Assembly: GCA_905221605.1 (NCBI GenBank)
Contig: CAJNDS010002333.1
Span: 421,835-485,834, forward strand
Length of the DNA stretch: 64,000 nt
Source: Symbiodinium natans
Lineage: Eukaryota > Sar > Dinophyceae > Suessiales > Symbiodiniaceae
Reading direction: 5' to 3'
Shown here: positions 61,159 to 64,000 of the stretch, in pieces
How the letters are laid out: each line of letters starts with the position of its first letter
Position numbering within the stretch: position 1 is the first letter of the stretch
Made by a program: the position numbers and the translations under genes
Notes under the pieces: generated by a model
The model's database searches: none
Seen by the model: only the letters and a program-made list of their open reading frames with translations
What the model was told of the DNA's origin: nothing

Positions 61159-61245
61159 GCTGGATGAGTACACTTTGCACTTTTTGGGATACTCTCCTCC
61201 CCCGTAGAGCTGAAAGTGTACACTCTGTGGGGGCTTATGAACTCA
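61159..61245. mobile_element. Family L element
   Basis: CTGGATGAGTACACTTTGCA to GGGCTTATGAACTCAG; matches 46355-46440 along its length. Confidence 0.7.
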
Positions 61246-61254
61246 GCAGCCCTA

Positions 61255-61408
61255 AAACCTAAACCCCAAACCCCAAACCCCAAACCCTAAACCCCAAACC
61301 CCAAACCCTAAACCCCAAACCCTAAACCCTAAACCCTAAACCCTAAACCCTAAAAACCTACAACCCTAAACCCTAAACCCTAAACCCTAAACCCTAAACC
61401 CTAACCCC
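61255..61408 (-). repeat. CCCCAAA then CCCTAAA ITR
   Basis: CCCCAAA and CCCTAAA alternate at the left, with near-perfect CCCTAAA at the right. One CCCTAAAAACC break near 61350. Confidence 0.95.
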
Positions 61409-61524
61409 TCGTCCCCCAAGACGCTCGCGCGCGCCAGATCTGCCGATCATCGGCCGGACCGACTCGGAGTCTTCATTCCATGACTGGACCATGCCAGTGG
61501 GCTTGCCCAAAGGCAGGCTGGGTT

Positions 61525-62036
61525 TCGGGTTTAGGGTTTAGGGTTTGGGGTTTGGGGTTTAGGGTTTAGGGTTTAGGGTTTAGGGTCTGAGGCCCTGGTG
61601 TCCCACAGGATTCCCCGTGCCTTTAGACGGATACTTGCGTTCTCGAGGTCCGAAGAAAGGGAGAAGAGAACCGACCTTGTGGCTATTTCCGGGAAGCCCC
61701 TCAACCCCTCAACCCCTAGCCCACATGGATCCTCAAACCCTAAACCCTAAACCCTAAACCCTAACCCCTAAGCCCTGAACCCTGAACCCTGAACCCTGAA
61801 CCCTAACCCTAAACCCCTAAACCCTAACCGCTTTGAAGGTTGGGGCAGTTTGAGGCCTTAGGACGAGGTCTGCCGTATCAATGCCACTGTGACAAGGTCG
61901 ACGTCAGAACCTCAGCCTCTTTTTTGGGCTAACGCCCCCTACACCCTGAACCCCAAACCCCAAACCCCAAACCCTAAACCCTAAACCCCAAACCCTAAAC
62001 CCTAAACCCCAAACCCTAAACCCTAAACCCTAAACC
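61525..62036. repeat. ITR cluster
   Basis: TTTAGGG at 61525-61588; CCCTAAA/CCCTGAA at 61733-61830; CCCCAAA/CCCTAAA at 61945-62036. Confidence 0.93.
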
Positions 62037-62164
62037 TCCTTCGCAAGATGGACCAGGAGCCCGTGTACCGCCGAACCGTATCCTGCACGCGCGCCACGAG
62101 CTGAAGTTCGACAACTTCCTACAGGAGCCCAGGGGTCTCCAAGGGAGTTTTGTTTATGTTCGTA

Positions 62165-62305
62165 TCGGGTTTAGGGTTTAGGGTTTAGGGTTTAGGGTTT
62201 AGGGTTTAGGGTTTAGGGTTTAGGGTTTAGGGTTTAGGGTTTAGGGTTTAGGGTTAGGGGGTTTAGGGTTTAAGGTTTAGGGTTTAGGGTTTAGGGTTTG
62301 CTGTG
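62165..62305 (+). repeat. Long TTTAGGG ITR
   Basis: About nineteen units, one GGGGG break near 62255. Confidence 0.97.
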
Positions 62306-62604
62306 ATAGGGCGTAGATGCTGTGAAGGTTAGGCTTTGTTTGGAACAAGCTCGAAGGCTTCGTGAGGCGCGAAGAGCCCGATTGTGGAAGGCCATTTAGC
62401 ACTTTTCTCGCACCCACGCCGTCCGAGGCGGCCAAGCCACCCAAACCTATTCCATTTAGGGTTTAGGCCTAAACTCAAGCCATGCTTACTTTCCATGAAA
62501 AGCGTCTTCATTCCGTCACAGTGTCGCCAGCCTGGTTCGAAATGCAAAGCGCAGGGGCGGCCCAGAGGGCGCTGCCCAGGTTCAAGGGCCCTGCCAGAAA
62601 GTGC

Positions 62605-62685
62605 TTTAGGGTTTAGGGTTTAGGGTTTAGGGTTTAGGGTTTAGGGTTTAGGGTTTAGGGTTTAGGGTTTAGGGTTTAGGGTGTG
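62605..62685 (+). repeat. Perfect TTTAGGG ITR
   Basis: About eleven units. Confidence 0.96.
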
Positions 62686-62940
62686 CTCAGGGCCCAGAGA
62701 GGGCTGGCCTCTGGGACACAAGGCCAGCCTCCAGAAGCTCGGTACTCCGGCTTGCCGGGTTACAGGCGAACGACCTGGGTCAGCTTGCGCCATCCAAGTC
62801 GAGGCTTCCCCGTATCCTAAGGACCCCAAAAAGCTACCCCTGATATCGTAAACCCATAATAAAAGTGTCATACTGCACATTTTTCGCAGCAGGGTACTAC
62901 TACACCGCCATAAGAGCATCATGTAGATATGTTGAACCTT

Positions 62941-63310
62941 GGGGTTTAGGGTTTAGGGTTTAGGGTTCAGGGTTTAGGGCAAGTAAATCCTTGTTGCATT
63001 GATTCCTTCGCTTGTGGATGGGCATACTGGCACTTCTCGAAGGTCTCCGGAAACTGAACCTTTGCACTGTGAAGCTTTAGGGTTTAGGCTTTAGGGCTTA
63101 GGGTTTAGGGTTTAGGGATGAAAGCTTGATGGCCATCTACTCATGCTGGTAATGCAAGGGTCATGCAACCCCCTAAAAGGCATCACCAGGGCCTCAAGAA
63201 AGATCTTGCTGCTGCAGCACAACTTGCGTGCGCGTCATGGCCAAGGGTGCTGTAAACATTGGTTTAGGATTTAGGGGTTTGGGGTTTAGGGTTTAGGGTT
63301 TAGGGTTTGG
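62941..63310 (+). repeat. Short TTTAGGG arrays
   Basis: Arrays at 62941-62982, 63075-63120 and 63265-63310. These are the last ITRs in the window. Confidence 0.92.
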
Positions 63311-63366
63311 TCTTGCGTGCATGCGATTACTGCTGCAGAACTTGAGCGCCTCACGGTGAGGCTACC

Positions 63367-63600
63367 ATGCCTGGCAGACAGCTGAGAACCTTTCATGAAG
63401 CCCTTCCAATTTTCACGTCGACGGTGCTGGCCAACTTATATACAAAACAGCTCAAGCCCGACACCCCAACCCCTCCGATGTCCCATATTGACGAGGAGGT
63501 GGCTGCCACTCCTTGCAAGCTCCTGCTGTCAGTGCACCGCCGGAGACACCAAGTGGCTCGTCCTTCAACAGATTTGGTGAGGTTGGGCAGTAAGCCCTAA
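63367..63600 (+). CDS. Possible coding segment, about 77 codons
   Basis: A + frame from ATG 63367 to TAA, containing LPIFTSTVLANLYTKQLKPD and MSHIDEEVAATPCKLLLSV. Reasonably protein-like, but an overlapping + frame and the minus strand are also open. Not recognised. Confidence 0.25.
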   Translation: MPGRQLRTFHEALPIFTSTVLANLYTKQLKPDTPTPPMSHIDEEVAATPCKLLLSVHRRRHQVARPSTDLVRLGSKP

Positions 63601-64000
63601 CACAAGCGGTACTACAGGAGTTGATGACCCTAGGAGCCCCTTGTAAGAAACTCAAAGAAAAGTACAGATTTTGCACAAAATGGGCCCATGATACTTGACA
63701 CAGCAGTCCATTTTCCAAGCCACGCGGAGTTATATAAAAGTGCAGACACTCCATATCCTAGAAACCGCAACAAAAGTTCACAGCATCTGCGCTGACTGCG
63801 TGAGCTAGACTTTGCGGTGTCGAGCCGTCACTATTGTGATTGGGTGCCTCGTAGTGGGGTACCCTGTCATCGTCATTGGAGCATGTGGACCTTTGCATCA
63901 TTGTGGTTTACAAGTCTCTTGGTGCTTCGAGGCCTTGTTTGGTTGATGTTTGTCTAGCCTTCCCCCCCTCCCCTCCCCTCCTCTCCCCCCTCCCCCCTCC
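63601..64000. other. Terminal stretch ending in a polypyrimidine tract
   Basis: No ITR or TIR element. 63961-64000 is all C and T (CCCCTCCCCTCC words). No gene recognised. Confidence 0.5.

Noticed and set aside
1-64000. A true chromosome end or ordinary subtelomere
   Set aside because: Arrays are short, in both orientations, spread through the whole window, and none forms a long terminal tract at either edge.
1-64000. rRNA, tRNA or dinoflagellate spliced-leader genes
   Set aside because: I noticed no stretch matching conserved rRNA or tRNA cores or the spliced-leader sequence; a covariance search would be needed to exclude tRNAs.

Overview
The window looks like nuclear DNA of a eukaryotic alga, most likely a dinoflagellate. 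Three things point there. The dominant repeat is TTTAGGG/CCCTAAA, the telomere heptamer of dinoflagellates, chromerids, land plants and several other algae. A reverse-transcriptase fragment carries a YVDN-type active site. There are many ~60-110 bp terminal-inverted-repeat elements, some with splice-site-like ends. No operon structure, bacterial gene, rRNA or tRNA gene was recognised. The assignment is an inference; plants, chromerids or other algae are not excluded by sequence alone.

The architecture is a mosaic. Roughly 120 interstitial telomeric repeat (ITR) arrays (my hand count; 20 to about 280 bp each, both orientations) cut the window into islands of about 80-500 bp. The islands hold (i) short coding-like segments that often follow a CAG acceptor-like site, nearly all on the + strand, (ii) at least 16 families of short TIR elements (called A to P here), and (iii) microsatellites and homopolymers. 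No complete conventional gene is visible.

Region by region: 0-7 kb is ITR-dense with exon-like islands and a GCGGAAGG cluster (5.87-6.25 kb). 7-17 kb has TIR elements, a TAC microsatellite (9.95-10.19 kb), a TTTTAGGG block (13.25-13.55 kb) and a kelch-like island at 15.05 kb. 17.0-18.96 kb is ITR-free and carries a ~110-bp tandem array. 19-27 kb returns to ITRs with locally amplified telomere variants and a 78-bp minisatellite. 27.46-29.46 kb holds the clearest mobile element: a reverse-transcriptase segment between two perfect 308-bp direct repeats with (TG)n at the edges, resembling a Penelope-like element. 30-41 kb is ITR/TIR mosaic. 41-56 kb has seven kelch-motif islands on the + strand, which could be exons of one kelch-repeat gene with introns filled by ITRs and TIR elements. 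56-64 kb has a nested element (56.3-56.5 kb), more ITRs and little recognisable coding.

The most interesting signals are the retroelement, insertion of telomeric repeats into TIR elements (once with a 10-bp flanking duplication), and a TIR family whose ends look like GT...CAG intron boundaries.
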